DNA of 64,000 nucleotides from Thioalkalivibrio sp. XN279 (GTDB taxonomy: Bacteria; Pseudomonadota; Gammaproteobacteria; Steroidobacterales; XN24), in contig NZ_JAANBD010000025.1 in the NCBI RefSeq assembly GCF_011089885.1, positions 62,001 through 126,000 of the forward strand, written 5' to 3'. Shown here one piece after another: positions 45,181 through 56,587 of the stretch. The position numbers were made by a program, and so were the translations under genes. The notes under the pieces are model-generated. The model did not search any database, was not told where the DNA came from, and saw only the letters and a list, made by a program, of their open reading frames with translations. The number at the start of each line of letters is the position of its first letter. Within the stretch, counting starts at the first letter, position 1.

Positions 45181-46473
45181 TCAACTCATGAGCCGCCAGG
45201 CTATCCAGGCCAGCGAGAACAGCGCCCCCGAAACCAGCCCGACCCACGCCAGCGTCCGCAGCGCCGGCCCCGGCCGTGCCTCCTGCGGCACATGCGGGGC
45301 GGTGACGGCGCGGAGCGTGATCCAGGCGATCAAGGGCGCGGCCACGAAGGAGAGGGTGGTGGCGAAGTCGATAAGACGGGTGAATCCCTCGCCCGCAAAC
45401 ACCAGCACCAGCAGCGCGCCGCCGCTGACCACCCCGACGCCGGCCAGGTAGGGGCCGCGCCGCGGCGGGCGTGCGTCGCCGGCGTCATCGACGCGCGCCG
45501 CCGCGGCGTCCAGGATGGCCGCAAGCACGCGCGGGTAGGCGTCGGCGACGGCCAGGGTGGTGCTGAACATCGTGCTCAGCGCGGCAATGGTGATCAGGGG
45601 CCGGCTCCATGCGCCGAGGTTCTGCGTGTACAACTCGACCAGCTGGCCGGAAAAGCCCACGGCTGAATCGGCAAACCTGAGCCCGCTGGCATGCATGAGC
45701 AGGGCGCCGAGCAGGACGAACGCGGCTGCCAGCACCACTGCGCCGGCGTAACCCAGGCGAAAGTCGGTAAGCGCCTCGGCCAGGGTCGGTGCATGCCCCG
45801 TCTGGGCGGCGCGCTCGCGCGTCCAGAGCGAATGCCAGGCGGCCACCTCCACCGGGATCGGCATCCAGCCGACCAGCGCGAGGAGGAAGGCGATGCCGGT
45901 CGCGGTGCCGAGCGCGGGCAGGCGGTCCAGGCCGCTGAGGCCGCTCCAGTCCGGAGTGCTGACGAGGGTCAGCGCCAGCGCGAGCAGCGTCGACACGGTC
46001 AGCACCGCCATGAGCAGCTTCATGGCCAGGTCGAGGCCGCGGTAATTCCCCACCGCGAGCAGCAAGATGCAGAGCGCGAGCACGCCGGCGGAGAGCTGCA
46101 GCGGTGGGGCTTCGATGCCCAGCAGCAGTCCCGCCAGGCCGGCGGTGACCAACGTGACCACGGCCAGCACGATGAACATGGTGCCCACGGTGACGAGGCC
46201 GAAGAGCCACAGCGCCCACTGCCCCAGCCGCCGGTATCCCACCAGCAGATTCTCGCCGGTGGCCGCCGCATAGCGGGGGCCGAATTCCAGGAACGGGTAC
46301 TTCAGCAGGCAGGCCAAAAGCACGACCGGTAGGAGCAGCAGGCCGTACTCGGCGCCGGCACGTGTCGACTGCACCAGGTGGGAGACGCCGACCGCAGCGC
46401 CGGCCATCAGCAGGCCGGGGCCGAGCACCTTGCGCAAGGCCGGAGCGGCTCGGGAGGGATTGTGGGGCGCCAT
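45181..46473 (-). CDS. NRAMP-related membrane transporter, atypical
   Basis: The 430-residue protein has about eleven predicted membrane helices and the N-terminal GPGLLMAGAAVG of NRAMP-type divalent-metal transporters. The canonical first-helix metal motif DPGN is replaced: the corresponding segment reads AAVGVSHLVQSTRAGA (residues 26-41). The sixth-helix region reads GWMPIPVEVAAW rather than an MPH motif. This SHLVQSTRAGA variant occurs in a poorly studied branch of the family. Substrate unknown; manganese transport should not be assumed. The ATG has no ribosome-binding site, and an AT-rich dyad lies just upstream. Confidence 0.75.
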   Translation of the reverse strand: MAPHNPSRAAPALRKVLGPGLLMAGAAVGVSHLVQSTRAGAEYGLLLLPVVLLACLLKYPFLEFGPRYAAATGENLLVGYRRLGQWALWLFGLVTVGTMFIVLAVVTLVTAGLAGLLLGIEAPPLQLSAGVLALCILLLAVGNYRGLDLAMKLLMAVLTVSTLLALALTLVSTPDWSGLSGLDRLPALGTATGIAFLLALVGWMPIPVEVAAWHSLWTRERAAQTGHAPTLAEALTDFRLGYAGAVVLAAAFVLLGALLMHASGLRFADSAVGFSGQLVELYTQNLGAWSRPLITIAALSTMFSTTLAVADAYPRVLAAILDAAAARVDDAGDARPPRRGPYLAGVGVVSGGALLVLVFAGEGFTRLIDFATTLSFVAAPLIAWITLRAVTAPHVPQEARPGPALRTLAWVGLVSGALFSLAWIAWRLMS

Positions 46474-46476
46474 ATG

Positions 46477-46498
46477 TATTAGTGATAAAACAGTAATA
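46477..46498. promoter_or_regulatory. AT-rich dyad, candidate operator of the transporter gene
   Basis: TATTAGTG (46477-46484) and CAGTAATA (46491-46498) form an inverted repeat with one mismatch per arm and a 6-base spacer. It lies 4-25 bases before the transporter ATG on the minus strand. AATATA at 46495-46500 reads as TATATT, a -10-like hexamer, on that strand, so a protein bound here would cover the promoter. It is strikingly AT-rich in this genome. It does not match the Fur or MntR consensus by eye. Confidence 0.4.
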
Positions 46499-46510
46499 TA
46501 AACTTCAAAG

Positions 46511-47263
46511 CTAAGGTGATTTCTTGATCAGGGCGGCGACCATGGCGGGGAGGCTGAGAGCGGCCGGGCCGGTCACGACGAAATCTGCCTGTGCGCTCAG
46601 GGGCGTAGGGTGCAGGTTGATCTCGGCGACCCGAGCGCCGGCCTGGCGCGCCACTTCGGGCAGGGCTGCCGCGGGCGTGACGAGGCCGGAGGTGCCTACG
46701 GCCAGCAGCACGTCGGCCTCGGCGGCGCCGCGCCACGCCCGTTGCAGGGCTTCACCGGGGATGGCCTCACCGAACCACACCACGCCCGGCCCCATCAGCT
46801 CGCCGCAGTCCGGGCAGGGCGGGGGCGCGGCGATTTCCGGATCGAGCTGGGGCGCCTCGTGGCCGCAGGCGCGGCAGCGGTTGGAGAACAGGTTGCCATG
46901 GAACTCGACGGTATCGGCGCTGCCCGCGCGCTGGTGCAGGCCGTCGACGTTCTGGGTCACCAGCAGCGTCTCGGGGAGCCAGGCCTGGAGCGCGGCGATC
47001 GCGTGATGCGCCGGATTCGGCATGACCGCGGCCACCTGGCGGCGGCGTTCGCGGTACCAGTCCCACACCAGCTGCGGGTCGCGCCGGAACGCCTCCGGCG
47101 TGGCGAGTTCCTCCGGCCGGAAGCGGGACCAAAGGCCGGTCAGCGCATCGCGAAATGTCGGCACGCCGCTCTCGGCCGACACTCCGGAGCCGGTCAGGAA
47201 AACGACCCGGCCGGCCTGCCGGAGAGCATCCAGCAGGCCGGCCGGCAATGTCGCGGACGCCAC
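46511..47263 (-). CDS. cobB: NAD-dependent protein deacylase (sirtuin, CobB-like)
   Basis: The 250-residue sirtuin starts at GTG. It carries the NAD motif GSGVSAESGVPTFRD, the catalytic TQNVDGLHQRAGS and EFHGNLF, and four zinc-binding Cys (NRCRACG and CPDCG). The WDWYRERR segment has the Tyr and Arg of the class III signature that binds succinyl-lysine, as in CobB and SIRT5, so it should remove succinyl as well as acetyl groups. It is placed between acnA and the transporter gene on the same strand; cotranscription with acnA (13-base gap) is likely. Confidence 0.9.
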   Translation of the reverse strand: MASATLPAGLLDALRQAGRVVFLTGSGVSAESGVPTFRDALTGLWSRFRPEELATPEAFRRDPQLVWDWYRERRRQVAAVMPNPAHHAIAALQAWLPETLLVTQNVDGLHQRAGSADTVEFHGNLFSNRCRACGHEAPQLDPEIAAPPPCPDCGELMGPGVVWFGEAIPGEALQRAWRGAAEADVLLAVGTSGLVTPAAALPEVARQAGARVAEINLHPTPLSAQADFVVTGPAALSLPAMVAALIKKSP

Positions 47264-47276
47264 GGGCGCCCTGTGC

Positions 47277-50030
<2,754 letters not shown>

Positions 50031-50097
50031 GATTCCTCCGAGACCGATCGAGGGCGTACCGACCCGAGCAGCTGCTGCCGGGCGGAGACAGCCGTTG

Positions 50098-50103
50098 ATT
50101 ATA
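50098..50103 (-). promoter_or_regulatory. Candidate -10 of acnA
   Basis: On the minus strand 50103-50098 reads TATAAT, about 68 bases before the acnA ATG. The corresponding -35 would lie in the 3' end of mnmA, and the sequence there (CGCTCT) is a poor match, so an activator may be needed. Confidence 0.35.
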
Positions 50104-50112
50104 GCGGATGGC

Positions 50113-51246
50113 TCAGGCGGAGAGCGGGGCGCCGTGCCTGGCCGTCGCCTCGGGCCGGCTCGCGCCCGGGTCGCCGCCCACGCGCTCGATGGTGGCGCCG
50201 CCCAGGCACAGCGGCCCGTCGTAGAAGACGACGAACTGTCCCGGCGTGAGCGCCCTTTGCGGCGCGTCGAACAGGACCTCAAGGGTGCCGTCGGGCCCGG
50301 GCATGACAGCGCAGGGCCGGTCGGGCTGGCGGTGGCGCGTGCGCGCGGTGCAGCGCAGGGGCCATGCGTCCGGGGCGTTGCAGATCCAGTGCGGATCGAC
50401 GGCCAGCAGCCGGCGGTGCAGCAGCGCCGGGTGGTCGTGTCCCTGCACCACGAGCAGCGTGTTGCGCCCCGGGTCTTTGCCGGCGACGTACCACGGAGCG
50501 TCGGCCTGCCCCTGGATGCCGCCGATACCCAGGCCCTGGCGCTGTCCGAGCGTGTAACGGCTCAGCCCCTGGTGGCGGCCGAGCAGCGTGCCGTCGGGGC
50601 CGACGATATCGCCGTGCCGGTCGGGCAGGTAGCGGCCGAGGAAGTCGGCGAAGGGGCGCTCGCCGATGAAGCAGATGCCGGTGCTGTCCTTGCGGTCGTG
50701 GTTGGGCAGCCCGTTGGCCTTGGCGATGGCGCGGACCTCGCTCTTGAGCAGGTCGCCGAGCGGAAACACCGCATGGCGTAGCGCTTCGCGCGGCACGGCA
50801 TGCAGGAAATAGGTCTGGTCCTTGCCTGTGTCGGCGGCGCGCAGCAGGCGGCCGCTGCCGTCGCTGCGTGCGTAGTGGCCGGTGGCGATGGCCTCGGCGC
50901 CCAGCCGGCGCGCGTGGGCGAGGAAGCTGCCGAACTTGATCTCCCGGTTGCACAGCACGTCGGGGTTCGGCGTCACCCCGCGGCGGTAGCCATCGAGAAA
51001 CGCAGCGAACACGCGCTCGCGGTACTCGCGCGAGAAATCAACCCGGTGCAGCGGAATGCCGAGGATTTCGCACACGGCGCGCGCGTCCTGGAAGTCCTCG
51101 GCCGCCTGGCAATAGCCTTCCTCGTCTTCGGCCCAGTTCTGCATGAACAGCCCCTGGACGGCGTGGCCCGCTTCCAGCAGCCGCAGCGCGGCGACCGAGG
51201 AATCGACCCCGCCCGACATCCCGATGATGATGTTGCGCCGCTGCAT
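50113..51246 (-). CDS. mnmA: tRNA-specific 2-thiouridylase MnmA
   Basis: MnmA (TrmU) thiolates U34 of tRNA-Lys, -Glu and -Gln. The 377-residue enzyme has the PP-loop [16 protein letters not shown] (residues 9-24), the first catalytic Cys in [11 protein letters not shown], the second in [12 protein letters not shown], and the C-terminal beta barrel ending [22 protein letters not shown]. The tRNA-Lys(UUU) in this same window is one of its substrates. The gene is followed by acnA 82 bases on; its own upstream gap is 53 bases. Confidence 0.96.
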   Translation of the reverse strand: MQRRNIIIGMSGGVDSSVAALRLLEAGHAVQGLFMQNWAEDEEGYCQAAEDFQDARAVCEILGIPLHRVDFSREYRERVFAAFLDGYRRGVTPNPDVLCNREIKFGSFLAHARRLGAEAIATGHYARSDGSGRLLRAADTGKDQTYFLHAVPREALRHAVFPLGDLLKSEVRAIAKANGLPNHDRKDSTGICFIGERPFADFLGRYLPDRHGDIVGPDGTLLGRHQGLSRYTLGQRQGLGIGGIQGQADAPWYVAGKDPGRNTLLVVQGHDHPALLHRRLLAVDPHWICNAPDAWPLRCTARTRHRQPDRPCAVMPGPDGTLEVLFDAPQRALTPGQFVVFYDGPLCLGGATIERVGGDPGASRPEATARHGAPLSA

Positions 51247-51299
51247 GGCCGCTTATTCTACCCGGCCGTCGCCAGGCGCGTGCGTCGCGGCGTCGTGCC

Positions 51300-52262
51300 T
51301 CAGATGCCGAGTTCCCGCAACTCGGCGGCGTTCTCGCTGCGCTGCCACATCTCGTCGAACTCCGCCAGGTAGCGCCGCGCCATGCGAGGCTCGCAGGTGT
51401 CGGCAATGCCCTGCCAGCGTTCGGCACGCGCGCGGTACACCAGGGCGGAACGGTCCGCGATCATGAATGCGTCGCCGCGGCCCTGGAAGGTCTCGGGCAG
51501 GTGGCGGAACTCGATGAAGGTGGACAGGCGCCTTCCGACGTAGAGGAAGCGGTTGACGCTGTGCTGGATGCGACCGGGGTCGCTGATGAGCACGCGGATG
51601 CGGGCGTGGCTGCGCGACAGCACCAGCCGCTTGATAGCGTCGAGGAAGGGGCGGGTGTCGTATACGCCGTGCTCGAGGTCGGGCGTGAAGATGGCGAGGG
51701 AGCGCTGTGCCATGGCGGCCACCTCGGCGACGGCCTGCGCAAACTCTTCCTTGCCGCTGATGACCCGGCGCGTGCCGGCTGCGGTCGCGCTCGTCTCCGG
51801 GCGCGTTGACTTCTCAGGCCGCAGGGACAGCCGCATCAGGCGATGCGGAATACCGGCTTCCTCGAATTCCTCGCCCTCGGCGACGAAGCCGTAGCGGCCG
51901 TAGAAACCCAGCACCGGGACCTGGGCGTGGAGGTAGAGTGACTCGAGGCCCTGCGCCCGCGCCTCTTCGATGAGCCGGAGCAGGAGCATGGCGCCGACCC
52001 CGCGGCCGCGCCAGTGCGGCAGCACCGCCATGCGTCCGACCTTGCCCGAGGGATGCAGCCGGCCCGTGCCGACGATGCCTTCTTCCGTCGCCTCAGCCAC
52101 GACGTGGCGGCACTCCGGGTCGAGGCCGTCCCATTCTTCTTCCTCGCTGACGGCCTGCTCCTCGACGAAGACGCGCGTGCGCACGGCGCGCAGTCCGGCC
52201 TGGTCGCCGTCCCAGTCAGCGACCCGGATGGTCAGGCCGGAGAGGTCTGCGGCAGACGACAT
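51300..52262 (-). CDS. GNAT acetyltransferase fused to an uncharacterised C-terminal domain
   Basis: The 320-residue protein is a fusion. Residues 1-150 form a GNAT acetyltransferase of the ElaA/YjcF kind (RTRVFVEEQAVSEEEEWDG, VGRMAVLPHWRGRGVGAML as the acetyl-CoA loop). Residues about 165-320 form a second domain with SLAIFTPDLEHGVYDTRPFLDAIKRLVLSRSHARIRVLISD, which is reminiscent of the phospholipase-D-like fold but without an HKD motif. That fusion is frequent in gammaproteobacteria; role unknown. No clear substrate. The gene is placed 6 bases from purB. Confidence 0.8.
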   Translation of the reverse strand: MSSAADLSGLTIRVADWDGDQAGLRAVRTRVFVEEQAVSEEEEWDGLDPECRHVVAEATEEGIVGTGRLHPSGKVGRMAVLPHWRGRGVGAMLLLRLIEEARAQGLESLYLHAQVPVLGFYGRYGFVAEGEEFEEAGIPHRLMRLSLRPEKSTRPETSATAAGTRRVISGKEEFAQAVAEVAAMAQRSLAIFTPDLEHGVYDTRPFLDAIKRLVLSRSHARIRVLISDPGRIQHSVNRFLYVGRRLSTFIEFRHLPETFQGRGDAFMIADRSALVYRARAERWQGIADTCEPRMARRYLAEFDEMWQRSENAAELRELGI

Positions 52263-52268
52263 GGGTCG

Positions 52269-53669
<1,401 letters not shown>

Positions 53670-53796
53670 TCATACCGCAAGGCTTGCCGCGTCCTGAACA
53701 GGTCCGGCCGCGACATGGTTTCGTCTTAATAAATAAGCTGTATTTCAAATAGTTGAACGATTGTCTTCTTACCAATTATGAGCTTGGAGGAAGCGC

Positions 53797-55185
53797 ATGA
53801 GCGCGCAGGAATATCGCATCGAGAAAGACAGCATGGGGGAGCTGAAGGTGCCGGCAGACGCGCTCTGGGGTGCGCAGACCCAGCGCGCCGTGCAGAACTT
53901 CCCGGTCAGCGGGCGTGCCATGCCTCCGGGGTTCATCGCGGCGGTCGGGCTGGTGAAGTGGGCGGCGGCCGGGGCGAACGAGGAACTCGGGCTGCTTGAG
54001 CCCGCAGTGGCGGCTGCGATCCGCGAGGCCGCGGCGGCGGTCGCTGCAGGCCGGCACGACGACCAGTTTCCGGTGGACGTGTTCCAGACCGGGTCCGGCA
54101 CCAGCACCAACATGAATGCGAACGAGGTCATCGCCACCCTGGCCAGCCGGATCGCGGGCGCAACGGTGCACCCGAACGACCACGTCAACATGGGCCAGAG
54201 CAGCAATGACGTCATTCCCACCGCGATCCACGTCAGCGCGGCCCTTGCGGTCGAAGGCGAGTTGCTGCCCGCGCTCGACCACCTCGCCGGCGTCATCGAG
54301 AAGAAGGCGGTCGCCTGCCGCGACATCGTCAAGACCGGCCGCACGCACCTGATGGATGCCATGCCGGTGCGCCTGGACCAGGAACTCGGCGCCTGGGCGA
54401 CCCAGGTGCGCTCCGGCATCGCCCGGGTGCGGGGCACCCTGCCGCGGCTATGCCGCCTGGCACAGGGCGGGACAGCAGTCGGCACCGGCATCAACGCTCA
54501 CCCCGACTTCGGCGCGCGGTTCGCCGCGCAGCTGGCCGGCCGCACCGGTGTCGAATTCCGGCCGAGCGAGGATTACTTCGAGAGCCTGAGCTGCCAGGAC
54601 ACCGCGGTCGAGCTTTCGGGCCAGCTGAAGACCGTGGCGGTGAGCCTGATGAAGATCGCCAACGACCTGCGCTGGATGAACAGCGGCCCGCTCGCGGGGC
54701 TCGGCGAGATCGCGCTCCCGGCGCTGCAGCCCGGTTCCAGCATCATGCCGGGCAAGGTCAATCCCGTGATCCCCGAGGCTACGGCGATGGTGGCTGCCCA
54801 GGTGATCGGTAACGATGCGGCCATCACGGTGGCAGGCCAGTCCGGCAGTTTCCAGCTCAACGTGATGCTGCCCCTGGTCGCCGATCGGCTGCTCGACAGC
54901 CTGCGGGTGCTGGCTGCCGTGGCGCGCGTGCTGGCGGACCAGGCGATCGCCGGGTTCACCGTGAACGAGGACAACCTGCGCGCGGCACTGGAGCGCAACC
55001 CGATCCTGGTGACGGCGCTCAACCCCGTGATCGGCTACGAGCTCGGTGCGGCGACGGCGAAGAAGGCGTACGCCCAAGGACGGCCGATTCGCGAGGTCGC
55101 GCTGGAGATGACGGACCTCGGCGAGGACGAGCTGGCGCGCCTGCTGGATCCGGCCGGGCTGACGGAGGGCGGCATCCGCAAGTGA
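53797..55185 (+). CDS. fumC: Fumarase class II
   Basis: FumC hydrates fumarate to malate. It is an iron-free enzyme of 462 residues with the superfamily signature GSSIMPGKVNPVIPEA, QTGSGTSTNMNANEV and NDHVNMGQSSNDVIPTA. As fumC is often induced under oxidative or iron-limited conditions, its presence without fumA here does not tell its regulation. GAGGAAGCGC precedes the ATG. The upstream 160-base gap is AT-rich in its last 60 bases. It overlaps the NUDIX start by 4 bases. Confidence 0.97.
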   Translation: MSAQEYRIEKDSMGELKVPADALWGAQTQRAVQNFPVSGRAMPPGFIAAVGLVKWAAAGANEELGLLEPAVAAAIREAAAAVAAGRHDDQFPVDVFQTGSGTSTNMNANEVIATLASRIAGATVHPNDHVNMGQSSNDVIPTAIHVSAALAVEGELLPALDHLAGVIEKKAVACRDIVKTGRTHLMDAMPVRLDQELGAWATQVRSGIARVRGTLPRLCRLAQGGTAVGTGINAHPDFGARFAAQLAGRTGVEFRPSEDYFESLSCQDTAVELSGQLKTVAVSLMKIANDLRWMNSGPLAGLGEIALPALQPGSSIMPGKVNPVIPEATAMVAAQVIGNDAAITVAGQSGSFQLNVMLPLVADRLLDSLRVLAAVARVLADQAIAGFTVNEDNLRAALERNPILVTALNPVIGYELGAATAKKAYAQGRPIREVALEMTDLGEDELARLLDPAGLTEGGIRK

Positions 55186-55802
55186 GGCAGCTGATCGCGC
55201 GGTGCTTTGCCGGCACCAGCCCGGCGCCCCCGGAGCGTTACCGCATTCCCGGGGTGCCCGGCGACCTGCCGCCGGCGCTGGAGCGATTGCGGCCTGCGCG
55301 CCTCGTCCCGGCGGCAGTGCTGGTGCCGCTCATCGAGCGGCCGCAGGGGCTGACGGTGCTGTTGACCGTGCGGGCGCCCGGCTTGCGGCACCACGCCGGG
55401 CAGGTGAGCTTCCCCGGCGGCAGGCTGGACCCCACGGACACGGGTCCCCTGCAGGCCGCTTTGCGCGAGGCTCGCGAGGAAGTAGGACTGTCCGGGGAGC
55501 TGGTCGAGGTGGCCGGCTACCTGCCCAACTACATGACCATCACCGGCTTCTCCGTCACGCCGGTGGTGGGTTTCGTCGCAGGCGAGTTCCAGCCGCACCC
55601 GGACACCACGGAGGTCAGCGAGGCTTTCGAGGTGCCGCTCGAGGTGCTGCTCGATCCCGGCAGCATGCAGCTCCGTCACAAGCGTTTCATGGGCGTGAAG
55701 CTGCCGTTCTTCGAGATGCCTTGGGGAGAGCACCTCATCTGGGGCGCGACCGCGGCCATGCTGGTGAATTTCCGCGACATCCTGCGGGGGTACGGCGAAT
55801 GA
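55182..55802 (+). CDS. NUDIX hydrolase, CoA pyrophosphatase-type
   Basis: The 206-residue product starts at GTG, overlapping the fumC stop (GTGA). It has the NUDIX box in FPGGRLDPTDTGPLQAALREAREEVGL and the CoA-specific segment ahead of it (LLTVRAPGLRHHAGQVSFPGG), typical of NudL/PCD1 CoA diphosphatases that hydrolyse CoA and its derivatives. It is translationally coupled to fumC and mazG, a set of metabolite-housekeeping genes. Confidence 0.88.
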   Translation: MRQLIARCFAGTSPAPPERYRIPGVPGDLPPALERLRPARLVPAAVLVPLIERPQGLTVLLTVRAPGLRHHAGQVSFPGGRLDPTDTGPLQAALREAREEVGLSGELVEVAGYLPNYMTITGFSVTPVVGFVAGEFQPHPDTTEVSEAFEVPLEVLLDPGSMQLRHKRFMGVKLPFFEMPWGEHLIWGATAAMLVNFRDILRGYGE

Positions 55803-56587
55803 AGCAGATGGAAGAACTGCTCGAGGTCATGGCCCGCCTGCGCGATCCCGCGCACGGGTGTCCCTGGGACGTGGCGCAGGATTTCGCCAGCATCGCGCCC
55901 TACACCATCGAGGAAGCGTACGAGGTCGCCGACGCCATCGAGCGCAACGACCTGGTGGCGTTGCGCGAGGAATTGGGCGACCTGCTGTTCCAGGTGGTGT
56001 TCCATGCGCGCATGGCGGAGGAGCAGGGCGCCTTCGACTTCGCCCGCGTCGCGGGCGAGCTCGCCGAAAAGATGCGCCGCCGCCATCCGCATGTGTTCGG
56101 TGAAGCCGAGGTGGCCGACGCCGCCGCACAGACCGAGGCCTGGGAGGCCCACAAGGCCCGTGAGCGCGCCGCCAGGCGCCAGGGCGCGCTGGACGACGTC
56201 CCGGTGAACCTGCCGGCGCTGGCGCGCGCTCAGAAGCTGGGGCGGCGGGCGGCCCGGGTGGGATTCGACTGGCCGCATGCCCCGGCGGTGCTCGAGAAGC
56301 TCGACGAAGAGCGGACCGAGCTGGCCGTGGCCATCGCGCAACGCCGCGACGCACCGGAAGCCGTGGAGGAGGAATTCGGCGACCTGCTGTTCACCATGGT
56401 CAACCTGGCCCGGCACCTCGACGTTGACGCCGAAAGCGCGCTGCGCCGTGCGGCGTTGAAATTCGAGCGGCGCTTTCGCCGCATAGAGGAGCGGCTCGCA
56501 GCCGACGGGAAGACGCCGGAGGAGGTCGACGCCGCCACGCTGGAACGCCTCTGGAACGAGGTCAAGGAGTCGGAAGCTGGGCGCTGA
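55799..56587 (+). CDS. mazG: Nucleoside triphosphate pyrophosphohydrolase MazG
   Basis: MazG removes pyrophosphate from NTPs and thereby clears the nucleotide pool; E. coli MazG also affects (p)ppGpp levels. The 262-residue protein has two MazG domains: CPWDVAQDF with EEAYEVADAIE and EELGDLLFQVVFHA in the first, and LDEERTELAVAI with EEEFGDLLFTMVNLA in the second. It overlaps the NUDIX gene by 4 bases. Upstream in-frame sequence is a shadow. Confidence 0.95.
   Translation: MKQMEELLEVMARLRDPAHGCPWDVAQDFASIAPYTIEEAYEVADAIERNDLVALREELGDLLFQVVFHARMAEEQGAFDFARVAGELAEKMRRRHPHVFGEAEVADAAAQTEAWEAHKARERAARRQGALDDVPVNLPALARAQKLGRRAARVGFDWPHAPAVLEKLDEERTELAVAIAQRRDAPEAVEEEFGDLLFTMVNLARHLDVDAESALRRAALKFERRFRRIEERLAADGKTPEEVDAATLERLWNEVKESEAGR
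56565..56579 (+). promoter_or_regulatory. Ribosome-binding site and CTG start of hrpA
   Basis: AGGAG at 56565-56569 is followed after 7 bases by CTG at 56577-56579, inside the end of mazG. No ATG, GTG or TTG occurs in the hrpA frame between the stop at 56484-56486 and a GTG at 56694, which lies in the Walker A region. The CTG is therefore the best-supported start. Confidence 0.45.

Noticed and set aside
53741-53796. TTGAAC/TTATGA promoter for fumC and the small TTCAA-4-TTGAA palindrome
   Set aside because: The -10 would leave only about 8 bases before the ATG and overlap the ribosome-binding site; the palindrome arms are too short to be significant.
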